The notes: generated from the sequence alone by a model not told the origin. Positions 34,696 through 46,015 are shown, counted from the stretch's first letter. The stretch: 64,000 nucleotides of DNA from Diphasiastrum complanatum (GCA_029204225.1 MU831832.1:38141-102140); one strand, 5' to 3'. Translations and numbers: made by a program.

Positions 34696-37600
34696 TAATG
34701 CCAGAACTAACAAAATAGATATGTAATGTTTAACTCTGTGTTTTAGTGAAGATAATGCCAGAACTAACAAAACAGAAATGTATTGTTTAACTCTGAGGGT
34801 TCAACCCCACAAAGTCTTAGACCATCAACTCCATGCATAGCACAGACTACATACTACAGCCCGACTCACAATATCAGTTTCCAAGAGTCGGGGATGGTCA
34901 CACGCATAGAATGTAAGTCCATGCTAAGCAAATACAGAGAGCAGTACATTTGATTGCTAGCACTTCTCCAAAAGAAGGGTGCCTTGATGAGGCTGCCACT
35001 GTTTGCCCACCATAGAAGTTGCAACCTCCAATAAGTTGAACCTTTTATGCATGCATCTGATTTATGTACGTAAGTCGTAGACTAGAATTCTAGCCCATCT
35101 AATGCAATATGCATGAAGCTTGCAAGCATAACATCTTATACTATACAAGCATGTTATGGACACGCATTATAGTCCATACTTTCTACTTTTTACAGTATTA
35201 GTGGCCACGCACTTTATATTACACATGACGGGCCTAGAAATACTATTTTACATGGTTTTATATTTTTGGCCCTAATTTTTTAATTTCACTTTCACTCCAA
35301 ATCAATATGAAGAGAGGTAGGGTTTCTCCACCATAAATAGCCACTAAGGCTAGTCATTTGTCAGTTTTGATCATTTGAGTCTTGGGCTTCTTGTAAGGGA
35401 GTTGAACTATTTTGGAGATCTGCCTGAGCTATCGGTGGCCATTGATATTCATACGGTTTCTTAGTTGGAGAATGCCATGTGAATGCCTTTCGCTGTTTTT
35501 TATGCATCATTGATACAAATACCTGTGAATCTGTTCATAACAAAACAGAATAGGTAATCGAAACTTGACAATCTTAGCTTCACATACCGATACTCAAAAT
35601 TCCAAGCTAATCCTAGAACTGCATCCGAATGACTTCCTTCTTTTAACTTCACGTCCTGGAACCATCGATAAGAAGGCCCATAAAAACCCATAGTTAGTAT
35701 CCCATGTTCAGTTAACCAAACTTCAAAAGCAATGTCTCCAAATGGACAAATCTAAAAAATCAATCTGAATTGTATATATTGACAAAAATAGTTTCTTGTA
35801 ACAAGAATTGAACACACTTCAAACCAACCTTCTTTTTCTTTTTCTTCCTCTTTTTCTCTTCGGATACTTCTGCTTTACGTGATTGTTTAACATGTCCTCC
35901 TAACACCACAGCAGGCTCAACCTCATCGAGCTGCAAATGTTAATTTTTGACAAAAATGCATAGCGAGGTCAACTCTTACCAAGTGTGACTTTAAGTTGGT
36001 AATTAAAACATAGCCTGCAACAAATACTCATTCAAACTGATGACTACTATTAACAAGGAAGAACAGCTGATTGGACTAGAGAGAAACCATAGAATTATGG
36101 CCATAGTCCTCCTACATAATAAAGGTGACCACAAAATCAAGTCAAAAGCCAATGATCGTACAACATCAAGGTCCCAAATCTCAATCTCTGGCTGCATCGT
36201 GCCAACAGCCACATAATTCCCTACACAGGCGATTCACATGTCATTTTCACACTTATTTGCATGCTTTATGATAAAATAACACACACAAGAATTTGTGAGA
36301 CACAATATTGCAGTCAAAGTTTTCAATTGTTTTCTAGATCGCCACTCCTGAAGAGGTGAATCACGATTCCAATCAATCTAAACCCGTATGTTCAAGTTTG
36401 AACTGGAAAGAAAGGCCATGTTATAAAAAAAAAAAGGGGCGGTTTACAGATAATAGTTCAGAGTTGTTTATGGCTGGAATTAATGCCAGCATAACCAAAA
36501 GTGGCTTTAGCCTAAAGTCACATAAAGGCTTCCAAATTCTTCAAGCGCAATCACATAATGCATAGTTCAAGACTTTGCACGATTTGCAATGTTACTGAAC
36601 CCATGCAGCCAGTCCTTTCCCATTAGAACTGGTCCCTGGATTAAAATCAATTCAAGCCACAAATCGTGGTTCGGAAATCTTAGGAAGGAATTTAGGACGC
36701 CATTTTTTTCCAATTTCAACTGGATGAACAATTCAAGCCACAAACCTCAGTTCCAAAATCTTAAAATCACCATTTGGGATATTAAGATACATGCAGACAA
36801 GTTCTAACATTATTTTGTAGCACACAGATAAAAAAAATCATGTTGTCACAACCTACCCTTCTCGCCACCCTTCAGGTCACAATCCAACCAAGCGAGGGAA
36901 AGTGGGAAAGCTGGTAGCATGATATCATGATGTACATACATGTTGCTCTCCTCGTCTTTGGCTTCTTCATAGACCCAGACCTGCCAACCCCACAACTCAA
37001 TCAAGTAATGGTTCACCATGGGAGGAGACTTTGAATCCTTTCAATAGCACAAGCAATTTCTTTCAAATACCTCAAGGTGGCTGACATCATCCTCGTTGCG
37101 TGCAGTCACAATGAGCAAATCAGATTCTTTTATTGTCATGTCCTCAATCTCCTCGTCATCTTCATCCTGTGAAATCTTTGAATTCAAATCTAAGAAGCAA
37201 CCTACAGTTCTGTAGTCTGAAGACTCAGCCTTACTAATCCACAAAGTCGCAAAATTGAATACTCCGTTCAAAACAAATGAATGAAAGAGATGCTACGCAC
37301 ATCTTTGTTTGCAAGGTAGGGGTCATCGTCGTTGCTGCCATAATAAGCAGCACCCAATCCTCCATTCCCAAATATCTTAGCACCTTAAGCACCGTGAGAG
37401 GTCCATGTGAGCGTTTAATGAATACAAAGCTTCAACGTAGCTGATTTACTAAAGCACAAATTTCAGTTGATTACTAAAATAAACAAGTTAAGCTTATTTA
37501 TGAACATTAAATGCACATAAATCTTGCATTGTTCCTGAAGAGAAAATGCCAGTAGCGCTTCCAGGTGGGAATTTCAAAATTTGATTTGAAAGAGTTACAG

Positions 37601-38255
37601 GGCCCCTACCTTCATCTTCATCATCGTAATTATCCATGTCAAGTTCGGCAAGACTATCTGCCAAATTGTCCAACTTTTTCTGATGCCCCATACCAAGTGC
37701 ACTCGCTGCTGCCAAAGCTGTTGCAACTGCACCATCAAGGTTTCCGCTTGATCCATTTGCAGCATTTTCCATAACATCCACACTGTCCTCATCTTCATTT
37801 CCTGAGCTGAATAACAAGTAAATACGTGTTCAATATCAATAAACACGGAAGGATCTCATCCCCCGATGCACAGTGACATAAAACAACTGAGCCAAACAGT
37901 GAAGTAGCCTGCAAAAACCCTATTCGCTCACTTCAAAGAGATCCCGATCCTTGGCAAACCATTTGTTGGCCTAGTAAGATTTCTACTGGTGAAAGCTTGA
38001 AAACTAATTATTAAGAACAATTGCGCGTGTACGTGCTGGGGAGCTGATTGAAATAACAACTTTTAGAGAAAAGAAATGAAAAGAAATTCAATGCAGAATG
38101 AAGAAGAAAAGTTTTAGAAACCTTTCCGCAGCATCAGGTCCCTCTAATTGATGAGTTTGCAACAGAGCCTGGATCTCATCCTGCGAGGGCGGCTCCGCTG
38201 CATCTGGAATGGGCTTCGCGGCACCTCTCGGCACCCAGCACACTGCAGCGATCAT
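31199..38255 (-). CDS. PWP1: PWP1 homologue, WD40 ribosome-biogenesis protein (16 exons)
   Basis: Exons, all GT-AG and phase-consistent: 38255-38122, 37806-37610, 37383-37301, 37166-37071, 36980-36857, 36220-36162, 35930-35829, 35655-35588, 34430-34334, 34228-34154, 32589-32491, 32383-32249, 32066-32037, 31830-31768, 31560-31483, 31264-31199. They give 1,506 bp, 501 residues, close to the known plant length. The N-terminus MIAAVCWVPRGAAKP is characteristic of periodic tryptophan protein 1. An acidic region follows (ELDMDNYDDEDEG, DPYLANKDDEDDEEIED). WD-type repeats run from about residue 170 to the end (IEIWDLDV, SDAVLGLAWN, VKIWDV, VESLAWDP, VSLEDGTV, VKLWDI, LAVGGSKGNLEVWDI). A lysine tract at about 257-265 may be nucleolar targeting. 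PWP1 acts in rRNA transcription and pre-60S assembly. No frame damage seen. Confidence 0.95.
34660..34800. repeat. GT/GA microsatellite and 57-bp duplication in PWP1 intron 8
   Basis: A TGTG...GAGA run to 34694 is followed by two imperfect copies of a segment of about 45 bp starting GATAATGCCAGAACTAACAA (34694 and 34751). All lies within the intron 35587-34431. Confidence 0.85.
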
Positions 38256-38325
38256 AGCAAAGAACACTGATGATTCCTTCTTCCGAACCTTGTTGCCTTT
38301 CGTATCTCTTTTTATCTTTCAAAGC

Positions 38326-38334
38326 AAACCCTAA
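38326..38334. promoter_or_regulatory. telo-box (AAACCCTAA) in PWP1 leader/promoter
   Basis: AAACCCTAA on the plus strand, about 70 bp upstream of the PWP1 start codon. Telo-boxes are known to be enriched near the start sites of plant ribosomal and ribosome-biogenesis genes. Confidence 0.6.
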
Positions 38335-38403
38335 AATAGTACACACGATAGAGGGATATCTCCAGGACGAGAGGAGAGGGGGCTAGTAACCAACTAACTT
38401 GAC

Positions 38404-38411
38404 TAGGGTTT
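38404..38411 (-). promoter_or_regulatory. second telo-box (AAACCCTA) upstream of PWP1
   Basis: Plus strand TAGGGTTT, so AAACCCTA on the gene's strand, about 150 bp upstream of the ATG. Two boxes in opposite orientation strengthen the promoter reading. Confidence 0.55.
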
Positions 38412-39334
38412 ATGCTTTTAGGGCAAGTTTTGTACAGGGTTTTAGTTCTCAAATCACTCTATATTGAATGTCTTTTGGAATGGGTTTTTTGGGGTGTTTT
38501 CACACACTCCTCAAGGGTATGTCTAGGTGTGTGAATACTAGCATAGGAGTGGTTCAAACATAGCCTTGGCCCTTTTTCACACACATCTCACCACCCAGCG
38601 AGGAAGTCTCAGTTGATTGGTTCGATATGCATCCAAAGTTTCTTTGGTCTCGATTCAAACCTTTCCCTTGGAAACCAAGAAGCATTTCCGCACACATCTC
38701 ATGTTATTTTCAAGTGGTAGTTGAGTTGGCGTTTAAATGTTGCCATGTTTGGCAGCATGAGATTTTGGAATTGCCATGGACTAATCCCATGACAACTCCT
38801 CCTTCTATAGGCGCCTATTTTGACGAGATGATTTGTTATGGCCATATTCGGTTAAGGACCTAGAATAGTCCTAATATGGTAGACCGGCCCTCCAATACTC
38901 CAGATTATTGGTCATGCCATGAATTAATTCCATGTCAAGGCTAGTTTGTGACTAATTACCTTGAGAGGACCCAGACACTCTTATTGAGACATTTGGAGCA
39001 TTGCATGTCTGTGTGACGGATATAGGCAGGAGGACTGCATGAAGAGATGTGATCTATTTATAGTTGACCTGCATGGAGATTGCATGGTTTTCATGCACAG
39101 TACTCTACTCTCTATATAATGAGGTGGCAATTCTCTCATCGACATATTGGATTGAGGTTACCAGTTTCTCTTGCTTGCTTTCTGATTCAGCCGACAATTC
39201 CCTGTCTCTGAATCTTTTTTACAATTACGAGCCGTTCCACAAATCTCCATAGACTCGGTTTTGTGCTTCCTAGCCAACAAACCGTCGTGAATTCGCAGCT
39301 CTCTGTTCTTGTCCGGTGATTGTAGCCACCAAGG
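38412..39334. other. region upstream of PWP1, partly retroelement-like
   Basis: No coding sequence recognised. CTCTATATAATGAGG at about 39109-39123 is TATA-like. The segment just left of the PBS at 39335 may be the leader of a lost minus-strand LTR element. Confidence 0.35.
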
Positions 39335-39346
39335 GCTCTGATACCA
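39335..39346 (-). other. isolated tRNA-Met primer-binding site
   Basis: Plus GCTCTGATACCA, so minus TGGTATCAGAGC, followed on the minus strand's upstream side by AGTTAAGAAAAT. It should mark the junction of a minus-strand element's 5' LTR (to the right, about 39347-39960) and its leader. Neither LTR ends nor genes could be confirmed. Confidence 0.6.
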
Positions 39347-40362
39347 AGTTAAGAAAATAGTTTAAAAACCCGACCAGATCAATCACCATAGCACAACATC
39401 AAGTGCAATAAGACAAGACAACAGAATTACTCTCCACAAACTATATATATCAACTAATAAGCAAGTACAAAGATAAAGTTGTTTAAAAGCACTCAAAGGG
39501 ATCGTAAAAGAAAGACGGCCCGATAATTCTAGAACTGAGCACACGTGGTGCCATCGAAATAAGAAAGCATTGTATAAGTTGATCATTGCTATTTTAACTA
39601 ATTCTCCTCTTGATGATTGTCCTCCTTAGCGATATCTGCCACTACCTTGTCGAGGAGGAGGCTATAATCCTATGGGTGATTCTTCTTGAGAAAATTTGCC
39701 ATTGTCCCTAAGGCACTGAGGATGTGAATCCTCCTCCTCTCTATTCTTCTCCTCGGCGATATATTTCTCTGTTTCACGAGCCTTCTTCTAGATGCACAAT
39801 AATAATGGATGGATCGATAAACACATGACACATGGCTGTTGCAGATTTCAGGCAAGAGGAAATCATGTGTAGTGCCCGCCAAGTATATATTCTAATTTTG
39901 ACAAATTTTTCGGGCACAAGTGACTTAGCTTCTTCCACGGGCCTACACAACCACACTCGTGCACCATAAGAAGGTGAAATGTTTTTTGCTCATATATAAA
40001 GGAGATCTGCTAAAGTCTAAAATGATTATGGGATAAAATCATATATGTACACGTTTGGACATAGGCAACAAAAATGGCATGAAAACACATGGCGCCAAGG
40101 CAACTCCACTACTGGTTATCAGTATCATGTGACATGCCACCAAGAGAGATGATGCATCTACATGTGAATTGAATTTCAGACACGCTTCCTTCTCAACAAT
40201 GCTTCTAGAAAAGTTTCAAACTAAAATTATAAAACGTCCACAAAACTACTATGAAATCGATAAGAGGTTAAAATAAAACCTTAAAATGTAGAATCTTTAA
40301 CTAAAATCAACTGATTTTGAACCACGTAAAATACCTATAAATCTAAAATGAAGTAGTAAAAC
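39347..40362. other. putative degraded LTR and intergenic DNA
   Basis: The first 600 bp may be the LTR belonging to the PBS at 39335-39346. 39945-40075 is a dispersed repeat listed separately. No gene recognised. Confidence 0.35.
39945..40075. repeat. dispersed repeat shared with 48202-48330
   Basis: Both copies contain TACACAACCACAC, TTTTTTGCTCATATATAAAGG, AGATCT-CTAAAGTCTAAAATG, ATTATGGGATAAAA-CATATA and TTTGGACA-AGGCAAC in the same order. ATATATAAAGG is TATA-like, so it may be an LTR promoter part. Confidence 0.85.
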
Positions 40363-41466
40363 ATGAATTTCAACGATTGGGCTGTTTGTATTTGTCGATT
40401 TTTGGCGAGCACTGCTTCTCAAATACAAGCTGAAAATTCTTCTAGAGAGTTGCTTGGCATTTGTGATTGGTTTGAATCCAATCGAACATCGTTTGAAGAG
40501 CGATTTGGTGCAGAAGATTGCTTGTTGTTGGGCGACCTCAGAGGGATAGGTAGCTGCTCAAAAAAAATCTCAAAAAGATGCGACAAAGTCCAAAAAATAG
40601 CTTTTCTTCACTCAGCTAGGGTTTTGAGCAAAACAATGGTGAATCTCTCTTGTTTCTGAATCTTTTTCGGTTCTGTAAACGCATGATGGTGGGCGCCCTG
40701 CTATTGTTGTGAACTTGTGGAGAGGCCATGGGCGGCCGCGGACTATGTAGAGAGGTAGCTTGAAATCTGCCAGGTTGCCATAGCCATAGTTTGTTGAAAG
40801 GAAGCCTGAAAAGCTTGGAGATGGTGTGAGGGAGGTCGTGGGCCTGAACGCGCGGTCAATCGCACAAATCCTATAGCGTGAGGAAGGGAGTAGCAATCCC
40901 AAGAAGGAAACTTGATGCGCCTAGATGATTGTGATCATTGGATCCAGAGCTATTGTGATCTACGGTTGAAGTCGACTGGCCAAGAAGTGATCTAGGCAGT
41001 TTGATCTTAGATAACCATTGGATTTGTTGGATTCCAACTTGAACTTTATAAGAAGGAGTCTGAAGTGCAAAGTGAATTGCAACTTCATTAAAAAATTTCA
41101 AACTGAAATAATTGCTGGTTCCCAAGTTTTTGAAGGGTGAAGTTTCTTCACACTAAAGAAACGGTTCAAAAACTCAAAGTGCCCTTATTTTCACCTCCTT
41201 TAGCATGCCAAAACAGAGTGATTGCCACAGAGAAAGTGTTCGGAGCGCGCCAAAAGTGATCTCACCATTCCACTGGGCACGTAGTTGGGAGTTGGTGACG
41301 AGAAGCATTTTGGAAAGCGACACCAGTTTGGCTTCCAATTTGGCGAAAGTGCGGCGGGTGGCCTGGTAAGCCAAAAATTGCAGGTCATTATTCTTTATTT
41401 TTGACATCACAGTTGGCTTCGGCATACACCTTTTAGCCTATAGGTGAAGTTTCAAGCACTTTGGAA

Positions 41467-42027
41467 ATGGCAAACATCAATGGGGCAATTTTGGGCGATG
41501 CAAGCAAACTTGATGGGGCTTCTAACTACGACATCTGGAGATTCAAAATGAAGAGCATTTTGATGGAGAAAGATTTATGGGAGATCGTGGCAGGTACTGA
41601 AGTCCGGACAAATACCACTCCATGTGACATGAGGGCCTTTGATAAAAAGGCGCAGAGAGCATTGTCCTTGATCAATCTTTCAGTGAAAGATCGTGTGATC
41701 ACCCATATAAGTGATGCCACGACAGCTAGGGGAGCTTTGGAAGCTCTTAGAATGCAATTTCAAACTTGCAATCCAGCTCGAGCCATGTTCTTTAAGTCGA
41801 GATTGAACGCAGTCAGGATGGAAGAAAGCGAATCGATGGGATCTTTCTTCACCAGGATAAAGGAGCTGAGAGATCAACTTGTGGCAATTGGAGAACCAAT
41901 TAGGGACGTTGAATTGGTACATACCATAATGAGCGGTTATCAGTTGGCCTCGCCACAAGGCAAGTCGACGAGACACGCGTCCCGCCAACGGCAACCTGGG
42001 TCATGCATGGGTTGCATGAGTGAATAA
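41467..42027 (+). pseudogene. Copia gag, truncated by an LTR insertion/deletion junction
   Basis: Starts MANINGAILGDASKLDGASN and continues with YDIWRFKMKSILMEKDLWEI, KAQRALSLINLSV, RGALEALRMQFQTCNPARA, FKSRLNAVRMEESESM and RIKELRDQLVAIGEPI, the UBN2-type gag core. After VHTIMSGYQ the reading runs into LTR sequence and stops at 42027. The zinc knuckle, protease and integrase are lost. Confidence 0.88.
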
Positions 42028-42049
42028 CTATATGTGCAGTGTAATTTCA
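41943..42049 (+). repeat. LTR fragment inside the gag-pol region
   Basis: AGTTGGCCTCGCCAC-AGGCAAGTCGACG-GACACGCGTCCCGCCAA through GTGTAATTTCAT matches 43682-43788 of the 3' LTR with only a few base changes. It lies exactly where protease and integrase should be. Confidence 0.92.
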
Positions 42050-42083
42050 TGAAGCGAAGGATGATGACATTTGGGTCAAGGCC

Positions 42084-43560
42084 ATGGGAGAGGAAATGGA
42101 GTCAATTGCTAAGCATAGCACATGGGACTTAGTAGAACCACCAGTTGGCAAGAAACCCATTAGTTGCAAATGGGTATATAGGACTAAGTACCATGCAGAT
42201 GGAAGTATAGCAAAGCACAAGGCAAGATTGGTGATCAAAAGGTATGCACAAAGTAAAGGCACCGACTATGAGGAGACCTTTGCGCCAGTATATAAGTGGA
42301 ATACTCTACGCCTACTTGTTGCTTTAGCTTCACATTTTGGTTGGCCTTTGCATCAGATGGATGTGAAATCTGCTTTCCTAAATGGTGAGTTAGAAGAAGA
42401 GGTGTTCATGGATCAACCTAAAGGCTTTGTAGCAAAGGGACAGGAAAATAAAGTATGTCGCTTGAAGAAAGCACTTTATGGTCTTAAACAGGCACCACGT
42501 GCGTGGTATAGCAAGATTGATGCCTACTTTCATTCAAAGGGGATGGTGAGAACACATTCTGATCCAAATCTATATGTCTTATGCTTTGATGGTATGGTTG
42601 TTTTGATTGCTCTTTATGTTGATGACTTAATTATTACGGGAAATAATCAAGAGATGATAGATATGATCAAGAAAGACCTCATGGAACAATTCGAGATGAC
42701 AGATCTCAGCCTGATGCATTATTGCCTTGGAGTAGAGGTGTGGCAAAAAGGACACGAAGTGGGTTTAACACAAGTGAAGTATGTCAAAGAGTTGTTGCAC
42801 AGGTTTAGGTTGCAGGATTGCAAACCAGTGAATACTCCTATTGAACCAGGTAAAAAGCTTTCTAAGCTTGATGAGTCACAGTCATTTGATGCTACGCTGT
42901 ATAAGCAGTTAGTAGGGAGCTTGATTTACCTTACCACGACTAGACCAGATATATGCTATGTTGTTGGCATTGTAAGTCAATTTATGGCAGCACCTACGGA
43001 AACGCATTGGAAGGTAGCTAAATGCATTTTGCGTTATGTGAAAGGCACTTCAGATTATGGCTTGATTTACAGGAAGCATGATGGTTTACCTGAGTTGTGT
43101 GGCTATGTGGATGCAGATTGGGGAGGTGACTATGATGATCGTAGATCCACCACAGGGTATGTATTCCAGTTTTGTGGTAGTTGCTTTTCCTGGTCTAGTA
43201 AGAAGCAAAGTACAATTGCTCTATCCACCACAGAAGCAGAGTATAAGGCAATGTGTAGTGCAGCACAGGAAGCTATATGGTTGAGACAAATCTTGGAAGA
43301 AGTTGGCATGAAGCAAAAAAATCCCACGACATTATATAGCGACAGTCAGAGTGGCATTCAGCTAGCAAAGAATCCAGTGTTCCATGCGAGAACTAAACAC
43401 ATTGAGATTTAGTCACTGTATACGTGAGAGGCTGCTGAGTCGTGAAATTCATGTTATTCATTGTAGCACAGAAGAACAACTAGCTGATATTTTCACTAAG
43501 CCACTTGTTGGAGAAAAGTTTGATAAGTTTAGATCAAAGCTTTTTGTACTTAAAGTTTGT
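42084..43560 (+). pseudogene. Copia reverse transcriptase and RNase H
   Basis: 42084-43412 is one 442-codon frame: WDLVEPPVGKKPISCKWVYR, ETFAPVYKWNTLRLL, HQMDVKSAFLNGELEEEV, KALYGLKQAPRAWY, the intact catalytic box LYVDDLIITG, TTTRPDICYVVGIVSQFMA, HWKVAKCILRYVKGTSDYG, then RNase H (YVDADWGGD, SSKKQSTIALSTTEAEY, LYSDSQSGIQLA, ARTKHIEI). A frameshift at about 43410 puts the tail (SREIHVIHCSTEEQLADIFT) in another frame, ending at 43560. RT itself looks undamaged, but there is no linked gag-protease. Confidence 0.92.
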
Positions 43561-43619
43561 TGACTTTAAAGCTATGTATATGACTGTATAAAAAGTAGAC
43601 TCTACTTTAAGGGAGAGAG

Positions 43620-43889
43620 TTAGAATTAAAGTAGAATCATTGTGTTATTGTACTGTGGGTCCTATCAGTTGATAAGGATTAGTTGGCCTCGCCACGAGGC
43701 AAGTCGACGGGACACGCGTCCCGCCAATGGCAACCTGGGTCATGCATGGGTTGCCTGAGTGAACAACTATATGTACAGTGTAATTTCATTTTGAGAAATA
43801 CAGTTGCTATGCTAGCTTGTTGTGGAGAGTGTTTTATGTCTGTGTTACTGTGTAGCATGATCTGTGTTCCTGTTCGAAGCAAATTCTAA
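43620..43889 (+). repeat. 3' LTR of the Copia element
   Basis: Follows the purine tract. Starts TTAGAATT and ends AATTCTAA, inverted ends that have apparently lost the outermost TG and CA. Contains a CG-rich stem GGGACACGCGTCCC. Confidence 0.75.
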
Positions 43890-43894
43890 GTAAA

Positions 43895-44157
43895 ATGAGG
43901 TTCATAAAGAGTCCATAGAACTTGTAGGACATTAGTAGAGCATATCACAACTTTTGAAAGCAACATTTTGACACACACTGATTCTTCAAGTCCTTAGATA
44001 GGAAAGATGAGGTTCATAAAGAGTCCATAGAACTTGTAGGACATTAGTAGAGCATATCACAACTTTTGAAAGCAACATGTTGACACACACTGAATCTTCG
44101 AGTCCTTAGATAGGAAAAATGAGGTTCATAAAGAGTCCATAGAACTTGTAGGATATT
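43895..44157. repeat. 112-bp tandem repeat, 2.3 copies
   Basis: ATGAGGTTCATAAAGAGTCC starts at 43895, 44007 and 44119, an exact 112-bp period. The first two units differ by only a few bases; the third stops after about 39 bp. It lies directly after the Copia 3' LTR. Confidence 0.95.
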
Positions 44158-45267
44158 GCACCTAATACAAAATTCAAAAAGAGTGTTCCCATCCATAGAA
44201 TAAAATGCCTTGCCATAGTTTTCATGTTTGTTCTATTGAGTAGGAGTGGAGAGGGGATAAATAAATCCAATAGTGATGCCTTGTGCTCTTTTTCTCTATG
44301 TATTTTAGAGCCGTATTTAAAAACACAACTTTCATGTGCTTCCCAATCATTTGCACATTCCACTCAAAAAAAAAAAAACTAGTTCTATTTACCCAAGGTA
44401 AGAAGAAGAAGACCCTGCCTTCATTAAATAAGGATGGGAAAACCTAGGATTGGCATATTTTGCACCGAAGCACTGACAAGTCAATGATGGTGCAGACACC
44501 ATCCAAGGTGGGTGGACCGTGGTGGGAGCTCGAGTGCTCCACCACGACCCCATTCTTCTCCCCATCTCTCCGTGCCCAACATGGATGGAAGGGCCCCAAC
44601 ACTGAGTGCAAAATACACTGATTTGAAAACCGTCACTACACAAAGGGACGAAACATTAAACATTGCCGAGCAAAGCATCATCATTGGCCCTGCCCTTAGG
44701 CTACTAACCAATGACTAGTCACAATGGCACCTATGCCCACTAGAGTCTATGGCAGAGGCAAATCAGTCAGTCTCAGTCAGAGTCAATCTTCAATCAGTCC
44801 ATGGAGAAGAGATGCGCATTTTCTGTTTCTTCCAAAGCAGTGTTCTAGTGGCCGACCTTTTCAGCTTTCCCAACATTGACGTCTTCTTATCTATTTCCTC
44901 CTCCTTTCCTATTCTCTTCTCTGCGGTGGATCTAGGCCCGTGGCAGCTGGTGTGAGCTGACCAGAATTCTTATGATGACTGCTTTCTTTTGATCAGTTCT
45001 TATGGCAATTCCATAAAATTGCAGCTAACTAGTGGTCAAATTGTCTTGTTTTTTCAGTGAATTAGCTAGCAGCTTTGAATTGTGGTGCTTGAACCAACCC
45101 ATCAGCTCTTTCGGGTTTCTTTTGATCAGATCAGATACACGCTTGGCTGTCCTTTCAGCCTTAGAGAATTCAGTTTCCATTGAGCTGAGAATTAGAAGCT
45201 CTGAGGCTCTGTGTTGGAAGTTTGATCGGCAGATTTGGCCTGAAGGGAGTGCAGTTGATTGCTGTTT
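44158..45267. other. upstream region of the 45.3-kb ORF
   Basis: No coding sequence recognised. 44440-44960 is less AT-rich and may hold promoter and 5' UTR. GTTTTTTCAG|T at about 45049-45058 would be a good acceptor for a 5'-UTR intron, but no donor is certain. Confidence 0.4.
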
Positions 45268-46008
45268 ATGGAAAAAGTAGTTGTGGCCAGGAGGCCCAGA
45301 AACAATTCCGTTTGGATGGCCTTCGGACATGCGCAAGATACATTTGGAAGTATGAAGCTAATCGGAAGATCCATGTCTGAGCTCAGATTGGGCGGGGGCG
45401 GTCCTAATGTGCCCTCTGACTCTCATCGACGCACATCATCATGGGTCGACCTAACCGATCACCATCCCGCGACGATATCCTCCTCAAAAGACCAAACTGT
45501 GAAGCAAAAAAAAGGAGCAAGCAAAGATGACAAGCTCAACACCGCAGCTATTTCTGAATCGAAAAGGCTGGGCAGGTGGTGGGAGGATCTGAGACATCGG
45601 CGTGATAGGAAAAAGATTGATGAATCAACAACAGGGCAGGAAAATCCAGTGCAAACTAAAGAATCCAGGAATGTTAGCGCTAAGGCCTCGATATGGAAGA
45701 GGCTGTTAGCAAAACTCAAAGGCCAAGCACAGAAAATCCGTCCTGCTAGATCAGACAGCATCACTCCACCGGAATCACAGCAAGCATATCCTTTGCCAAG
45801 GCCAGAAAGTTTTCGGATGCCCAGAACACAAGAAGCTGTGAATTTGAGAAGATTCAGCAGCTTACACTCTCATATAATGCATTCACAACTACTTCAAGTC
45901 CAGGAGGCTGCCCCTTTATGGCAGAGGAGGAAAGTACGACAACCAGCACCTCTTGATTCCCGTGCAACTAAGTTGAACAGAAACCGAAGATCCTCTCAGA
46001 AATTATGA
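45268..46008 (+). CDS. uncharacterised basic plant protein, 246 aa
   Basis: An intact ATG-to-TGA frame, single exon, not resembling any TE in the window. The composition is protein-like: a Ser/Arg-rich N-terminal half (SMSELRLGGGGPNVPSDSHR at 35-54), a Trp pair in GRWWEDLRHRRDRKK (102-116), a basic amphipathic helix SIWKRLLAKLKGQAQKI (141-157), and a C-terminal segment LPRPESFRMPRTQEAVNLRR (176-195). No signal peptide or membrane segment. Plant genomes contain small nuclear or cytosolic proteins with a similar W-R-L--K-K helix and no known role, but I cannot name a family. The start is the first ATG; a TTG lies three codons upstream in frame. Confidence 0.68.
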   Translation: MEKVVVARRPRNNSVWMAFGHAQDTFGSMKLIGRSMSELRLGGGGPNVPSDSHRRTSSWVDLTDHHPATISSSKDQTVKQKKGASKDDKLNTAAISESKRLGRWWEDLRHRRDRKKIDESTTGQENPVQTKESRNVSAKASIWKRLLAKLKGQAQKIRPARSDSITPPESQQAYPLPRPESFRMPRTQEAVNLRRFSSLHSHIMHSQLLQVQEAAPLWQRRKVRQPAPLDSRATKLNRNRRSSQKL

Positions 46009-46015
46009 GCAAGAT

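Larger units (their letters stand above)
40363..43889 (+). mobile_element. 5'-truncated Copia element with internal deletion
   Basis: Order: untranslated leader (about 40363-41460), gag start (41467-41942), a 107-bp piece of the element's own LTR (41943-42049), then RT and RNase H (42050-43560), a purine tract TTTAAGGGAGAGAG (43605-43618) and the 3' LTR (43620-43889). Protease and integrase are gone. No 5' LTR or PBS was found upstream. Confidence 0.85.

Noticed and set aside
31852-36807. Separate short ORFs inside the PWP1 locus
   Set aside because: They are intron read-throughs or opposite-strand shadows. The exon chain explains the coding blocks with consistent phases.
43895-44157. CRISPR-like array
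   Set aside because: Contiguous 112-bp units without spacers in a plant nuclear genome; a simple tandem repeat.
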